A stretch of DNA of 64,000 nucleotides from Ampelomyces quisqualis (taxonomy: Eukaryota; Ascomycota; Dothideomycetes; Pleosporales; Phaeosphaeriaceae), in contig JAGTXZ010000020.1 of NCBI GenBank assembly GCA_018398575.1, positions 434,001-498,000 of the forward strand, given 5' to 3'. Position 1 is the first letter of the stretch. The number at the start of each line of letters is the position of its first letter. Under the pieces are notes generated by a model. That model searched no databases, was not told the origin of the DNA, and saw only the letters and a program-made list of their open reading frames with translations. The position numbers and the translations under genes were made by a program. Positions 12,256-23,172 of the stretch are shown here, in pieces.

Positions 12256-14051
12256 TCAAGCGACAAACCCCCCACTTTGCATCTGTCTCGGCTCCCCCGC
12301 CGCTTCGAAGGTGCCGTTGCGCAACCTCCTAAGGCCCTGGGCTGTGCTCTGCCCCGGGGCCACCCAGGTGATATTCGCGCCCAAATCCCTCAAGTACCCC
12401 GTCGTGGCATTATCAAAACCATATTCGAAACTGACCTGCGCGGGAACCAACTGGTCGTGCACACGGGGTTTAGCCAGCGCCTGAGCGACGGTAAGACCGC
12501 CATCAAGCAAGTGAATGAGATTCTGAACAGTAGCCGTAATAATGCGCGAGCCGCCGGCGGCGCCAATGGCAATGTAGAAGGCATCGAGCAGGGGCGCAGA
12601 AGAATTAGCATGAGCGTGTTCGACGATGACGGGGGCAATGGAGCTCAACGGGCGTTTTCCCGGCTTGATGTAGTTTGCGGCCGAAGGAATGTATCCAAAG
12701 GCATTGCTTGAACCGGGGATGCTGAAGTCGTTCATTTCATTGTTCATTATGACGCCTGTTTCGGGGACGACGAGTTTGCTGCCGAAAAGCAGGTTTACTG
12801 TTGTCGTGAGCGTAATGGATAGGCCTGAGGCATCGGCCGTGACTATGTGCGACGTCCCTGGTGTTTCGAGGGATTCGAGTCCAGTGGGGTCGTAGTAGGA
12901 TGTGTTGAATGTGCGGGAGTCGTCGATTTTGGAGCGGACGGAGGCGGCGGTCGAGGCGGATGTCATGGCGTTTTGGTAGGCGTCGATGCCGGAGACGAAG
13001 AGCGGGTCGCCGAGGTTGGCGCGCATGCCGTAGGCGAATTTCATGGATTCGTCGAGCCGGTGCGTGGTTAGGTTGATGTTGTTTGGGTCGCCGACGCCGG
13101 TGTAGCCTTCCATGATTTTGAGGATGGTGAGGGCGACTTGGCCGCCTGAAGGCGCGCTGCAGGCGGTGAGTTTGTAGTCGCGGTAAGTGATGGATGAGGG
13201 CTTCCGGATGGCCACGGTGTAGTTTTGCAGGTCGGCGAGGGTCATGGTGCCGTTCTTGGATTGGAGAGCGCGGATGGTGGCGTCCGCGATGGGACCCGAG
13301 TAGAATGCATCGGGGCCTTGTTGGGCAATGGTCTCGAGGGTGTTGGCGTAGCGCTTGCGGGTGATGGTCTCGTTGAGTTTGACGAGGCGGCCTTTGGGTG
13401 CGAAGTCCATGGCAAATTCAGGGTCGTTGGTCAGGAAGTTTGATGTCAGGTTTCCGCCTGTGGCTGAGATCATGTACTTGACCAAGTCCTCGTTGACCCG
13501 CCAGCCGTTCCTCGCAACGTTGATAGCGGGCTGCAATACAGTTGCCCAAGGCAGTGTGCCGTACTTTTCGTGCAGATAGTGTAGTCCACGAACTTCGCCA
13601 GGTACGCCAGAAGCTAGGCCGCCGGTGATACTGGCCTGCTCGTTGTTCTTGAACATGTCCTCAAAGGCCGCAGCCGGTGCCGTCTCTCGGAAGTCAATGA
13701 ACTCGTAGGTTCCATTTGGAGCGCGCACCAACATGAAGCCACCACCACCGAGACCTGTTGTTGTCAGTATGCCTCAAGATTATTATTTTAGGCGTATCGA
13801 TTCCATCCGTACTCACCACTGTGGTACATGCCGATGACTCCAACACACGCCACGGTGCCAATCATGGCATCGGCAGCATTGCCTCCGAGCTTCAGGATGT
13901 CAATACCAATATGACTGCAGATATCGCTCTCTGATGCCACTGCTCCGCGCTGGCCGTCATGCAATACCGGCGCGGAGGGCGCTGCTAGCGCCGTCTGTAA
14001 GGTCAAGAGACCCGCGAACCACTTGGCCAGAGATGCAACACCGTTAACCAT
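12256..14051 (-). CDS. Gamma-glutamyltranspeptidase, secreted
   Basis: Two exons (14051-13817 and 13754-12256) encode 577 aa; the 62-nt intron splits a glycine codon and restores the motif GLGGGGFM. The N-terminus has a hydrophobic stretch ending ALAAPSAP, consistent with a signal peptide for the secretory or vacuolar route. The small-subunit nucleophile is the Thr in PGTSHIV near residue 379, where the proenzyme cleaves itself into two chains. The glycine-rich loop GAAGGSRIITATVQ and the N-terminal RGAVASES region are also characteristic. The enzyme breaks the gamma-glutamyl bond of glutathione and its conjugates and transfers the glutamyl group. Several N-x-S/T sequons (NGTY, NLTS, NETI, NTSY) suit a glycoprotein. 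Length is normal for the family. Which paralogue it is cannot be told. Confidence 0.93.
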
Positions 14052-14668
14052 GGTTATTGTTGATGATCAGGTAGATTACGGAGTAGTGGTGAAGTAAACA
14101 AGGTCTCCCAGTCGCCGGCATATGTAGCTGCACCACTTTAGGCCGCACCAGCCACCTTGTCAATCTCTGACTATTGCGTGCTCGGCCTACAAGCGCTGCC
14201 TCGACGCTTTTGGAAGGTTCACGCACATAGTGCGGGACGGTACAAGGATTCGATGCAAATAGGAGCTGTCGAGGGAGATTCATTGTGGCCCGATTATTCA
14301 ATTGGTGCAATGTCACTGTGTCACAGCTGGGAACTTGAAAGACATTGTATATGCAGTCCCAGCATCAAGCTTTCTCCAGCACTTCGCACCGGCTAAGAAA
14401 GCTTAACCATGTTCATGAGCGCATGAACGATTCACGGCCGTCGACTGCGCATCGTCTTCGATTGACGCAAATGTGCCGTTCATACTTTGAGCCACTTGTT
14501 GCAATCATCTTGTCATCCAATACAAGCAATCCAGTGCTGGTGTTGAGGCATTATTTCATAATAGAGACTGTTGTGCCGAGCTTTTGCGCTTGCACGGTAG
14601 AGGAGTAGCGCTGCGCTAGCTAGCTCAAGCCCAATGAGATCAATCTTTGACTTCAGGGTCAGCTGGGG

Positions 14669-14701
14669 CCAATCAGATTGCCGCCCACTGGGACTATATA
14701 G
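14669..14701 (+). promoter_or_regulatory. CCAAT box and TATA-like element, MSH3 promoter
   Basis: CCAAT at 14669-14673 is followed about 20 bp later by ACTATATAGT. They lie about 340 bp before the predicted MSH3 ATG and point to transcription starting near 14730. Confidence 0.4.
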
Positions 14702-14751
14702 TACTCTTTGCTTTCTGACGTAAGCATCTCTGCCGGGCCTGGGATTATGTA

Positions 14752-14780
14752 CACTGCCACGCACTGCCACGCACTGCCAC
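14752..14780. repeat. 10-bp tandem repeat, about 2.9 copies
   Basis: CACTGCCACG is repeated twice and then nearly a third time. It sits in the MSH3 leader just downstream of the TATA-like element, and is probably transcribed but not translated. Confidence 0.8.
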
Positions 14781-15034
14781 AACTGCTGTCATTGGGCATT
14801 GGCGTCAATTCCGGGGCCGAGTGGCTCCTCATCTCAAATCCTATACGGCACATCTCAGTAGAGCAGTGGCCTGCTAGTCGAAGTAGCGCGGAAAAGTCAG
14901 TGGAGCTGTCTGATTCATGGGTGAGCGGAAGTGACGAACCACGTGACTTCGCGAGCGCGCCGCATCCATCCCGTTCCACGCGTCCCCACCCGCGCCAACT
15001 CCAAGCTTCATGGTCAACCCCACGAAACGTACCA

Positions 15035-18000
15035 ATGGCGCCTAAAAGTAGCCAATCCTCACAAGGGTTGTCGCAGAGGAGTAAACAGCAGACCATCTCG
15101 AGCTTCTTCACACAAAAGCCATCGCAAGCACCCAAACCGCCTGCCAAGCCCGCCGCACTTGCCGTACCGCAGCCACCAGCTCAAGAGTCCGAAGACGAAG
15201 ACGAAGACAGTCCCCCCGTGCGACAATTGACTCCCACTCGGAAACGCCCAGTCGACGAACAGGCCCAAGATGAAGCAACGAGACCATCTGCGCCCGCGAA
15301 GCGCGTACGGTTAGCCAGCCACGAACTGCGACCGTCACTCGCACAGGCGTCTGCCACGAGTCTCAATGCCGCGGAACCTCCCCAGATCACCGAGAGGACT
15401 TCGAAATTTCTCTTCTCGTCGTCTCCCGTAGTGCGCGACGACAACGAGGCCGAAGACGATACCGCAGCTTCCCAGAAACAGAGGGAGAAGCTGCATGCCA
15501 AATTCGTGAAGAAGCTGGGTCGACCGGATAGTTTTGCCGAGCTCCGCAGGAAGAGTAGGATCATCTCAGAAGACAGTCGCAATGGCGAGGAAGGTGAGGT
15601 AGAAGACGAAGAGGAGGAAGAGGAGCCCGCTCCAAAGCCTGCAAAGGGACGGAAGGGTGCGGCGGCCAAGAAGGCTACCCCGAAGTTGACTCCCATGGAG
15701 CTGCAATATCTCGACATCAAGAGGAAGCATCTTGACACCGTCATCGTCATGGAAGTCGGATACAAGTTCAAGTTCTTTGGAGAAGACGCGCGGACTGCAT
15801 CCAAGCAGCTGGGCATTGTCTGTATACCAGGCAAGTTCCGATATGATGAGCATCCTTCTGAGGCGCATTACGATAGGTTCGCATCTGCAAGCTTTCCCGT
15901 CCACCGACTGCAAGTCCACGTAAAGCGCCTTGTCCAGGCAAACTACAAAGTCGGCGTGGTACGGCAAGTCGAGACGGCAGCACTGAAAGCAGCCGGCAGC
16001 AACAGGAACACGCCTTTCGTTCGAAAGCTTACGAATCTCTACACCAAAGGCACATATGTGGATGATGTGGAAGGCCTAGAGACGCCTACAGCAGGGGCCC
16101 AAGCGACAGGCTACTTACTTTGCGTCACGGAGACAAACGCAAAGGGCTGGGGAACAGATGAGAAGGTGCAGGTCGGTTTGCTAGCGGTCCAGCCTGCAAC
16201 AGGCGACATCATCTACGACGACTTCGAGGACGGATTCATGCGTAGCGAAATTGAGACGCGATTGCTCCACATCGCCCCTGCCGAATTCCTGATCGTTGGA
16301 GACCTTTCGAAAGCTACCGACAAGTTAATCCAGCATCTCTCGGCTAGCAAGACGAATGTCTTCGGAGACAGATCACGGGTTGAGAGGGTAGAAAAGCCAA
16401 AGACCATGGCTGCACAGGCGCATAGCCATATCTCCAACTTCTATGCCGACAAGATGAAGTCAAGTCAGGAGAGTGGATCTGAGCAGCGTGGCGCCATCCT
16501 GGATAAGGTCCATCAGCTTTCTGAACATGTGACGATCTGCTTGTCGGCTATGATCACTTATTTGAGTGACTACGGACTAGAGCATGTCTTCGATCTCACC
16601 AAATACTTTCAGCCCTTCAGTGCCCGATCATACATGCTACTGAATGGCAATACACTGTCAAGTCTTGAGATCTACCAGAATCAGACTGACTACACTGCGA
16701 AAGGCAGCCTCTTCTGGACCATGGACAGAACGAAAACTCGCTTCGGCCAACGACTGCTCAGGAAATGGGTCGGTCGGCCACTTATCGACAAAGAAAGACT
16801 AGAGGAGCGTATAGCCGCAGTGGAGGAGCTCAAAGAGGGCGAGCACACCATTGCTGTTGACAAGGTCAAATTTCTCCTTGGAAAGATCAAGACCGATCTT
16901 GAGAAGGTTCTCATCCGAATATACTACAAGAAATGCTCACGACCGGAGCTGCTTGCTGCTCTGCAAATTCTCCAAGATATCTCGAGCCAATACTTGTCGG
17001 CCAAAACACCAGGACAGAGCGGTTTCTCCTCGCCTCTGCTTGGCGAATCAATCTCGAGTGTGCCCAAAATTTATGAAGATGTCAACAGCTTTCTCGAGAA
17101 GATCAATGCCAGGGCCGCGAAGGACGACGACAAGTACGGCTTTTTCCGCGAGGAGTTCGAGGCAGAAGATATCAACGATCTCAAGCTCAGCATCGCCTCC
17201 GTTGAAGATGATCTCAACACTCATCGCAAAGATGCAGCTGCAAAACTGGGAAAGACGAAGATTGACTACGTTACCGTTGCTGGTATAGAGTACCTCATCG
17301 AAGTCAAACGCAAGTCGATGGAAGAGAAGAAAGTACCTGCATCATGGCAGCAGATCTCCGCAACAAAAGCAACGCTACGATTTCACACTCCGGAAGTCAA
17401 GCGTATGCTGCAGGAACGAGACCAGTACAAAGAATCATTAGCGGCGGCGTGCGATGCAGCCTTTAAGCGCCTCCTCGATGACATATCAGCCAAGTACCAA
17501 GAGCTCCGTGACTGTGTGAACAGCCTGGCAACCCTCGATGCACTGCTCTCACTGGCCACTCTCGCCAATCAGCCGGGGTACGTCAAACCGATCTTCATAG
17601 ACACCACGGGCCTCGACATCGTCGGCGGCCGCCACCCCATGGTCGAGCAGCTCCTCCTCGACTCCTATGTCCCGAACAATCTCCACCTCTCACACGACTC
17701 CACGCGTGCTCTCCTCGTCACAGGCCCCAACATGGGCGGTAAATCCTCGTACGTGCGTTCGGCCGCTCTCATCGCCATCATGGGCCAAATCGGATCCTAC
17801 GTCCCCGCCGCATCCGCTCGCCTCGGCATGCTCGACGCCGTCTTCACGCGCATGGGCGCCTTTGACAACATGCTCAAAGGCGAATCAACATTCATGGTCG
17901 AGCTCAACGAAATGTCGGATATCCTCAAATCCGCAACGCCCCGCTCTCTCATCATTCTCGACGAACTCGGTCGCGGAACGAGCACGTTCGATGGGGTCGC

Positions 18001-18451
18001 CATCGCTGAAGCAGTGCTCGACTACGTCATTCGCGACATCAAGGCGTTGACGCTGTTCATCACGCATTATCAGCATCTTGCGCGCTTGCAGAATAGGTTC
18101 GAGGGCGAGTTGAAGAACGTGCACATGAGTTTCGAAGAACGCCATGGCGGCAAGGAAGTCGTTTTCCTGTACGAGGTTGCCGACGGAACCAGTCATCGCT
18201 CGTACGGTCTGAATGTCGCGAGGCTGGCAAGGGTGCCGGAGACGGTCCTTGGCGTGGCCGAGGGCAAGTCGAGAGAATTGGAGGAGAGCATGGGCGCGTG
18301 TAAGATGGGGAATTTGTGCGTATTTTCGCGTCGTCGTGTGCTTGTCGATGCAGTGCTAATGTTGACCAGGGCGCGGATGATCAAGGGGTTGCTGCTGGGT
18401 GGCGAGGAAGACGGGCTGGAGAGGTTGGTCGAGGGAATGGAGCAGTTGTGA
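15035..18451 (+). CDS. msh3: DNA mismatch repair protein MSH3
   Basis: From ATG 15035 the frame is open to 18451. Residues 18-25 (QQTISSFF) are a perfect PCNA-interacting box, as in MSH3/MSH6 N-termini. An acidic, Lys-rich disordered region follows, then the mismatch-binding domain (TPMELQYLDIKRKH, then YKFKFFGEDA), the MutS core and clamp, and the ATPase: Walker A GPNMGGKS near residue 897 and Walker B with LIILDELGRGTST near residue 975. The protein pairs with MSH2 as MutS-beta to recognise insertion-deletion loops in the nucleus. A 54-nt stretch, 18316-18369, has a GTGCGT donor, GCTAATG branch site and CAG acceptor and is probably an intron; it keeps frame either way (1120 aa spliced, 1138 aa unspliced). 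The frame is also open upstream of the chosen start. Confidence 0.96.
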   Translation: MAPKSSQSSQGLSQRSKQQTISSFFTQKPSQAPKPPAKPAALAVPQPPAQESEDEDEDSPPVRQLTPTRKRPVDEQAQDEATRPSAPAKRVRLASHELRPSLAQASATSLNAAEPPQITERTSKFLFSSSPVVRDDNEAEDDTAASQKQREKLHAKFVKKLGRPDSFAELRRKSRIISEDSRNGEEGEVEDEEEEEEPAPKPAKGRKGAAAKKATPKLTPMELQYLDIKRKHLDTVIVMEVGYKFKFFGEDARTASKQLGIVCIPGKFRYDEHPSEAHYDRFASASFPVHRLQVHVKRLVQANYKVGVVRQVETAALKAAGSNRNTPFVRKLTNLYTKGTYVDDVEGLETPTAGAQATGYLLCVTETNAKGWGTDEKVQVGLLAVQPATGDIIYDDFEDGFMRSEIETRLLHIAPAEFLIVGDLSKATDKLIQHLSASKTNVFGDRSRVERVEKPKTMAAQAHSHISNFYADKMKSSQESGSEQRGAILDKVHQLSEHVTICLSAMITYLSDYGLEHVFDLTKYFQPFSARSYMLLNGNTLSSLEIYQNQTDYTAKGSLFWTMDRTKTRFGQRLLRKWVGRPLIDKERLEERIAAVEELKEGEHTIAVDKVKFLLGKIKTDLEKVLIRIYYKKCSRPELLAALQILQDISSQYLSAKTPGQSGFSSPLLGESISSVPKIYEDVNSFLEKINARAAKDDDKYGFFREEFEAEDINDLKLSIASVEDDLNTHRKDAAAKLGKTKIDYVTVAGIEYLIEVKRKSMEEKKVPASWQQISATKATLRFHTPEVKRMLQERDQYKESLAAACDAAFKRLLDDISAKYQELRDCVNSLATLDALLSLATLANQPGYVKPIFIDTTGLDIVGGRHPMVEQLLLDSYVPNNLHLSHDSTRALLVTGPNMGGKSSYVRSAALIAIMGQIGSYVPAASARLGMLDAVFTRMGAFDNMLKGESTFMVELNEMSDILKSATPRSLIILDELGRGTSTFDGVAIAEAVLDYVIRDIKALTLFITHYQHLARLQNRFEGELKNVHMSFEERHGGKEVVFLYEVADGTSHRSYGLNVARLARVPETVLGVAEGKSRELEESMGACKMGNLCVFSRRRVLVDAVLMLTRARMIKGLLLGGEEDGLERLVEGMEQL

Positions 18452-18839
18452 GTGCGGACAACGAGATGCGGACATGGACGTGATATGGAGGCGTTGGAAC
18501 GACTATGTAGCGCGCCTGTTTTCGTCGCCAGACTTGTCTTGCTCCAGCAGGGCCATTATCGGGCGCTGATCAAAGCGAGTCAAGTACCGCACATTGATCA
18601 GCATACAGCACGTCACACGACCTAACATGCATCGTCACAAGCAACCTGTCCGCCTGAATTTGAACACGATGCATTTCCCCAACTGGTATTCCGCTAAGCC
18701 GCATCCATCGCCCTTGCTATGCCGAACCAAAACAGGCCGAAGCCAATGCCCATATCCCAACCCAGCTGGACCCGCGTCCACCACAAGGAAGAGACTTGCA
18801 AAAAAGAGAAGAAGAAAAAAACTTGAACCCAAACGCCCC
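18452..18839. other. Convergent 3' intergenic region
   Basis: Spacer between the 3' ends of MSH3 (+) and the WW-PhoD gene (-). It contains an A-rich stretch near 18800-18825. No coding signal. Confidence 0.6.
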
Positions 18840-21800
18840 TTAGCGGCCATACTCCAAGCTCGGCACAATCACCGGCCCATACTTCATCGGCGCACTGTAC
18901 CCCCCATCACTCTGGACCATGAAGTCGATGGCGAGACTCAATTTGCCCGACCCCTGGCCGGGCTGAACCTGACCAAACGTGCCGCTCACAATCTCTGGGT
19001 CGTAAATGACGCAGGCGGCGTAATTGCGTCGTCCCATGAGTCGCTTGTACTCTCGGGGCTGGCCGTTGACGTCCTGGGTGAAGATTTCCATCATGTCTTC
19101 TTTTGTGTCCGAGGCTTGGTGTGTGCTGCGGTGTCCGTTGGCGGGTATGTACAGCGCACGGTTGTTGTGGAGGAGGCGCAGGGTGTATGAGCCTGGGGGT
19201 CCGTTGACGACCGAGGCGGAGATGATTTGGTACATTGTTTTGTGGTCTTGGGGGCGCGAAGGGTCATGGACGAGGCCTGCGCCGCAGCAGTCGACGGCGC
19301 CCGAGAAAAAGGTCATGCGCAGGGATTTGTTGTGTGCGATGCCTTGGAGGGTGCGGATGAGGTAGGTGCGTTCGAGGTCCTGATCGGGTGTTAGTTGTTT
19401 AGTCTCGCGTATAAGATGGTGGAGGTTGATTTGAGAAACGTACTTTGGAGTCGTGGGTCCATTGGTCGCGGAGCTCGTCGAGGATATCAATGTCTCCAAA
19501 GGGACTTAGTACACCGCTCATCAGGCCTGACTTGCCGATGGCTTTCTTCACAGAGCTGAAACCATCGCCAACCATACTCTTGGCACCGACGACACCGGCA
19601 ACGGAGCTCGTGACTTTGCCGAGCATGTTGAAGGTACCTGTGGCGACCTTCTTGCCGGTCGCCATAGAGTGAGCAAGGTGTTCAACAGACTCTAGACGAG
19701 GGTACACAACAGGTACAGGAATCATCCAGATACAGTGTTGCACGCTAGGTGGCAGTGTCGCAACCTTGGGAAAGATGCCCTGATACGTTGGCCCTGCCAT
19801 GACCTGATGAGGATTGCGCTCAGACCGGCAATCTGGACCAACGACTGTGACGCAAGGACCGAGGTACTTGATAAAATGCCAACCAGTCCCTGTTACCGTG
19901 AACAAGTCCATGTCGTTGCTAACGTTGCGCAGAATCTCAAGCGTGGTGTGGTGCTGGAACAGAAGGTACATTTCGATACCAAGTCTTCCGATATTCTTGA
20001 ACATGTTGGAAAATTGCATGTATTCTGGATATGAGCCAAAGCCGTCAAAGCTATGCCATGTTAGTATCGAATCCAATAGATGATGCATTGACAAACTTAC
20101 ATATCGTGGTCATCAAGCGCGAGAATATGTGGGATCTGGGCAAAAGCTTCCCTCAGATGTGGCTGATCGAAGTGACTCGTATAGTAGTGGAAGTATGCAT
20201 GAGAAACATCCTCCTCATGCTTTGCGGTCCAAGGAGCATTTTTACGAATTTCCTTGCCGCTCGTGGCCGTCCATTGCTTTAACAAGGGGAGTTCTTTCCA
20301 GAGTCTGTCCGCGTAGATTTGGCCACCCAGACCTAGCTGTACGTGGAATCCACCACACTCGGCATTTTTCTGTAAAATATCCTTCCACATGAGCCCGATG
20401 CCTCCGAGCTTCGTCCTTTCATTAGCATTGACGTTGAGAGCAAAGTCGTTGCCAGAGTGAGCAATAAAGCGCCAGCTCGTCTCATGACGTCCAGCAACCA
20501 AGAACTCGAACCGCGTGCAACCAAGATGGGACGTGATTGCATATGTCCACTTTGCAGCGTGCTCCTCGTCCATTTTCAGGTCGATGTCGTACCGGTAGAA
20601 AATCCAGGTCTGATGTGTGTAGATGGGATTGGCCTTGAGCTGCCTTGGGTTGGGCGACAAGTCCTGGCTTTGATGGATGTGAATGGTTGGAGGGTGGGGA
20701 GTGTTGGAGACGAGCAGAATCGAGCCGAGCCAAAGACCACGTTCCAGATCCATGTTCGTGTATCGTAGATACGGGCCAAAGTAGACGCCGTTGGTGGGGT
20801 TCACTTTGTACTGGTCGACGCCAGCAACGGGCGGTGGTCCTGTAAACCCTGCAGCTGTCGGAGTAGCCAGTGGTGCCATGCCGAAATCACCGGGGAAGCC
20901 AGGAGTCTGAGGCTGGAATCCGGGCGACTGGATTGGGGCTTTGCCGAAGCCTACAGGGCTCAGTGGATTCACGAATGTCCCAGTCGGGGACATTGGCTCG
21001 TTGAGATTCAAGGGTGTAGGGCCCTTGGGAAATTCCCACTGAGTCGATTGCGTAGGAAGATGGATGTAGTAGTACTGTCCCGAACTCGGGTCCAGATGTG
21101 CTATCCAGCCTTCTGGCAGCGGAGGGGGTGATGCTGGTCCTGGTCCGGGGCCCGGGGCTGGGCTTGGTGTGTGGCCTGGCTGGACTGATTGAAGTGGCTG
21201 TTGCTGAAAGTGACTCTGTGTTGGTGTTGGCGCCACGACGGCTGCAGGCTGCGAGGGGCCTGCTTGCTGGCGGACATGGTTTGCGAAGGCGGGGTGCCCT
21301 TGATTTGGGCTTGTCAACGATACGCCCTGCGCAGCTGGCTGGGGGCCCTTCTCGTTGGGGTAGTTCTGGCCTGGGTTGGCTGGGGGGTGGGTGATGCTCG
21401 AGTAGGCTGGCGGCGGTTCCTCGCTGATGTGCATCCGAGCCATGTCCTGGGTTATGGGATGCTGCGGAGGCACGTTGGGAGGGACATTATTGGGGTTCGG
21501 GGGTGGAGAGAAGTGTTGCCGCGGCGCTTGCGGCAGCGGTCCTTGTGGAGGGGAACTCGACGGGGCGACCGTGTCCATGCCCTGGTAGACCTGCGGTGGC
21601 CCGTGTGGGTTGCTGCCCGGCTGCTCGGTCGGCGTCCATGGGCGCTGTGCGGGCTGCTGCTGCTGCTGCTGGTGCTGCTGCTGTGAGGGCGCTGGGGATG
21701 TGATTCCTGGGCGCGGCTGCTGATTCGCGTATATCTGGTTCCTCTGGGCGGCGGCCGCATGCTGCATGCTCTGCGCCTGCAGGTTGGTCAAGGTGCCGGT

Positions 21801-22655
21801 TCCTGCGATGCCCGCGGCTGCGAAGCGCGCTTCGATGCCCCCGCCTGGCGGAGGGATGATGGGGGTCTCGGGAGGCGGCGGCGAGCCTCGCTGGGCGCGC
21901 ACGGTCGAGGTAGATGCCGTCGAGCTCAGGCGGTTGACGCCGCCCGGGGTGGGGACCGGCAGCACCCCAGCCGGCGGGGGCCAGTACTGCTGGTGGTAGT
22001 CGGGGAACGGGTTGGCGGCGGGCTCGCTGGCCGTCCTCAGCGGCGCCTTTTGGAAGAGGCCCTCCCTGTCGGCGGCTCCGGCGCCTGGCGAGGCGGGCAG
22101 CGGCTTGGGCGCGGTGCCTCTGCGCTCGGCCAGCCGCGAGGGCTGCAGCGAGCCGTCGGCATTGCGTGCGCCATACCCCCCCACGGTGGGCCGGTTGGGG
22201 TCGCCGGCCTCGAAGCGGGCGCGCTGGCTGGGGGAGGTCGGGCTGGCGCCGGTCGCGTTGGGGCGCGGGCGGTCGGCGTCGTCGTCGTCGTCGTCGTCGG
22301 GGTACGGTGGGCGCGCGGTCGGCGGCGCGGGGAACGAGGGCATCGCCGGCATCGACGGCATGGGCGGCGGCCGCGAGAAGGCCGGCGGGTTGGAGCTGCC
22401 CGCCGAGTCTGTTCGCGGCGGCGGGCTCGTGCCCTCGCGGCCTTTCTGTATCCTCAGCGGCCCCACGGTGGGCGTCGCCGGGTTGGTGGTGGCCGGGCGC
22501 AAGAAGAGCTCCTCCTCGGGGCGTCCCTGCTTGCGGCCCTCCATGGTGCCGACTTCTTGCTTGTTTGTTTGTTCTTTCTGGTGGGCTCGCGGGGACCGAG
22601 GAATGGCTACTTCTTCGTGTGAGCCGTTGGGCGGCTTGGATGCGCCGGTGAGCAT
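18840..22655 (-). CDS. WW domain plus PhoD-like phosphatase
   Basis: Three exons (22655-20101, 20050-19444, 19379-18840) give 1233 aa. The first 500 residues are disordered and rich in Pro, Gln and Asp runs. A WW domain follows near residues 510-545 (LPEGWIAHLDPSSGQYYYIH, then STQWEFP). From about residue 590 there is a PhoD/alkaline-phosphatase-D type metallophosphatase domain, with the metal-site motif LALDDHDIFDGFGSYPE rebuilt exactly across the first intron, and later MIPVPVVYPRLE. WW domains bind proline-rich partners; PhoD enzymes are phosphomonoesterases or phosphodiesterases. The substrate is unknown, and no signal peptide is seen, so an intracellular role is inferred. A second ATG at 22544 would remove 37 residues and is a credible alternative, because the first ATG abuts a TATATATA run. 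Confidence 0.88.
21654..21683. repeat. CTG/CAG microsatellite (polyGln)
   Basis: An interrupted run of CTG on the + strand that encodes a glutamine tract in the disordered N-terminus of the WW-PhoD protein. Confidence 0.85.
22278..22299. repeat. GTC/GAC microsatellite (polyAsp)
   Basis: Seven tandem triplets that encode a run of aspartates in the WW-PhoD protein. Confidence 0.85.
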
Positions 22656-23172
22656 ATATATATACTACAAAGTACGGATACTCCGTACCGAGTACGCAGA
22701 CCCTCTCAGTGCCTCGCTCCCAGTTGGGCTGCGGCGGGTCTTCGTCGACGTCTGCACGCGCCCCGGCATGTGATTGGCCTGCAACCTCAGTTTACGCGCT
22801 GCGGCCGTGTTTGCGACCTTGTATCACACTTGGCGGGCGCATGGCAGATGCTCTGGAGTCTGGACTCTGGAGTCTGCGGTCGACCCCGGATGCGCTACTC
22901 CGTATCTACGTACTCCGTACTCTCGCATGCCCCATCTTCGACGCGCCACAATCGCAAACGTACGAGGCCACTGTGCAGGCTGGCTCTTCAGCTACAGCTT
23001 CAGAGACGGCGCTACCGTGGAAATGTCCTGACTCTGAATCCCTCTCCTTGTTTCTGTTCATACGTCTCCATGTGTGTCCCTGTTTCAACTCCTCCAAACC
23101 CCATTTCAAAGCCACTCTCAGCCGCACACAGTGCAGCCCGCACAGCTTCCTACGCCTACCCCAGCTCCTGCT
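22656..23172. other. Divergent promoter with clustered TACTCCGTA motifs
   Basis: About 500 bp between divergent genes. It contains a TATATATATA run at 22654-22663. The perfect inverted repeat GTACGGA-TAC-TCCGTAC is at 22672-22688, and two more TACTCCGTA copies lie at 22896-22904 and 22911-22919. This is the densest group of that motif in the window. Confidence 0.65.
22672..22688. promoter_or_regulatory. Inverted repeat GTACGGA-TAC-TCCGTAC
   Basis: Seven-bp arms are perfectly inverted around three bases. It includes one of the eight exact TACGGAGTA/TACTCCGTA sites in the window. CGG triplets in inverted orientation are the usual layout of Zn(II)2Cys6 operators, so protein binding is an inference. 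Confidence 0.45.

Larger units (their letters stand above)
14052..15034. other. Divergent promoter region, GGT / MSH3
   Basis: About 1 kb between two divergently transcribed genes. A TACGGAGTA copy lies at 14077-14085, about 25 bp from the GGT start. A CCAAT-plus-TATA pair lies at 14669-14700 towards MSH3, and a 10-bp tandem repeat at 14752-14780. The MSH3 frame is open upstream of its chosen start, from 14708, with one extra ATG at 14747. Confidence 0.6.

Noticed and set aside
21189..22622. Long plus-strand frames of up to 287 residues
   Set aside because: They mirror the GC-rich Pro/Gln-coding part of the WW-PhoD gene; composition (Gly, Arg, Val) is what antisense of that sequence gives.
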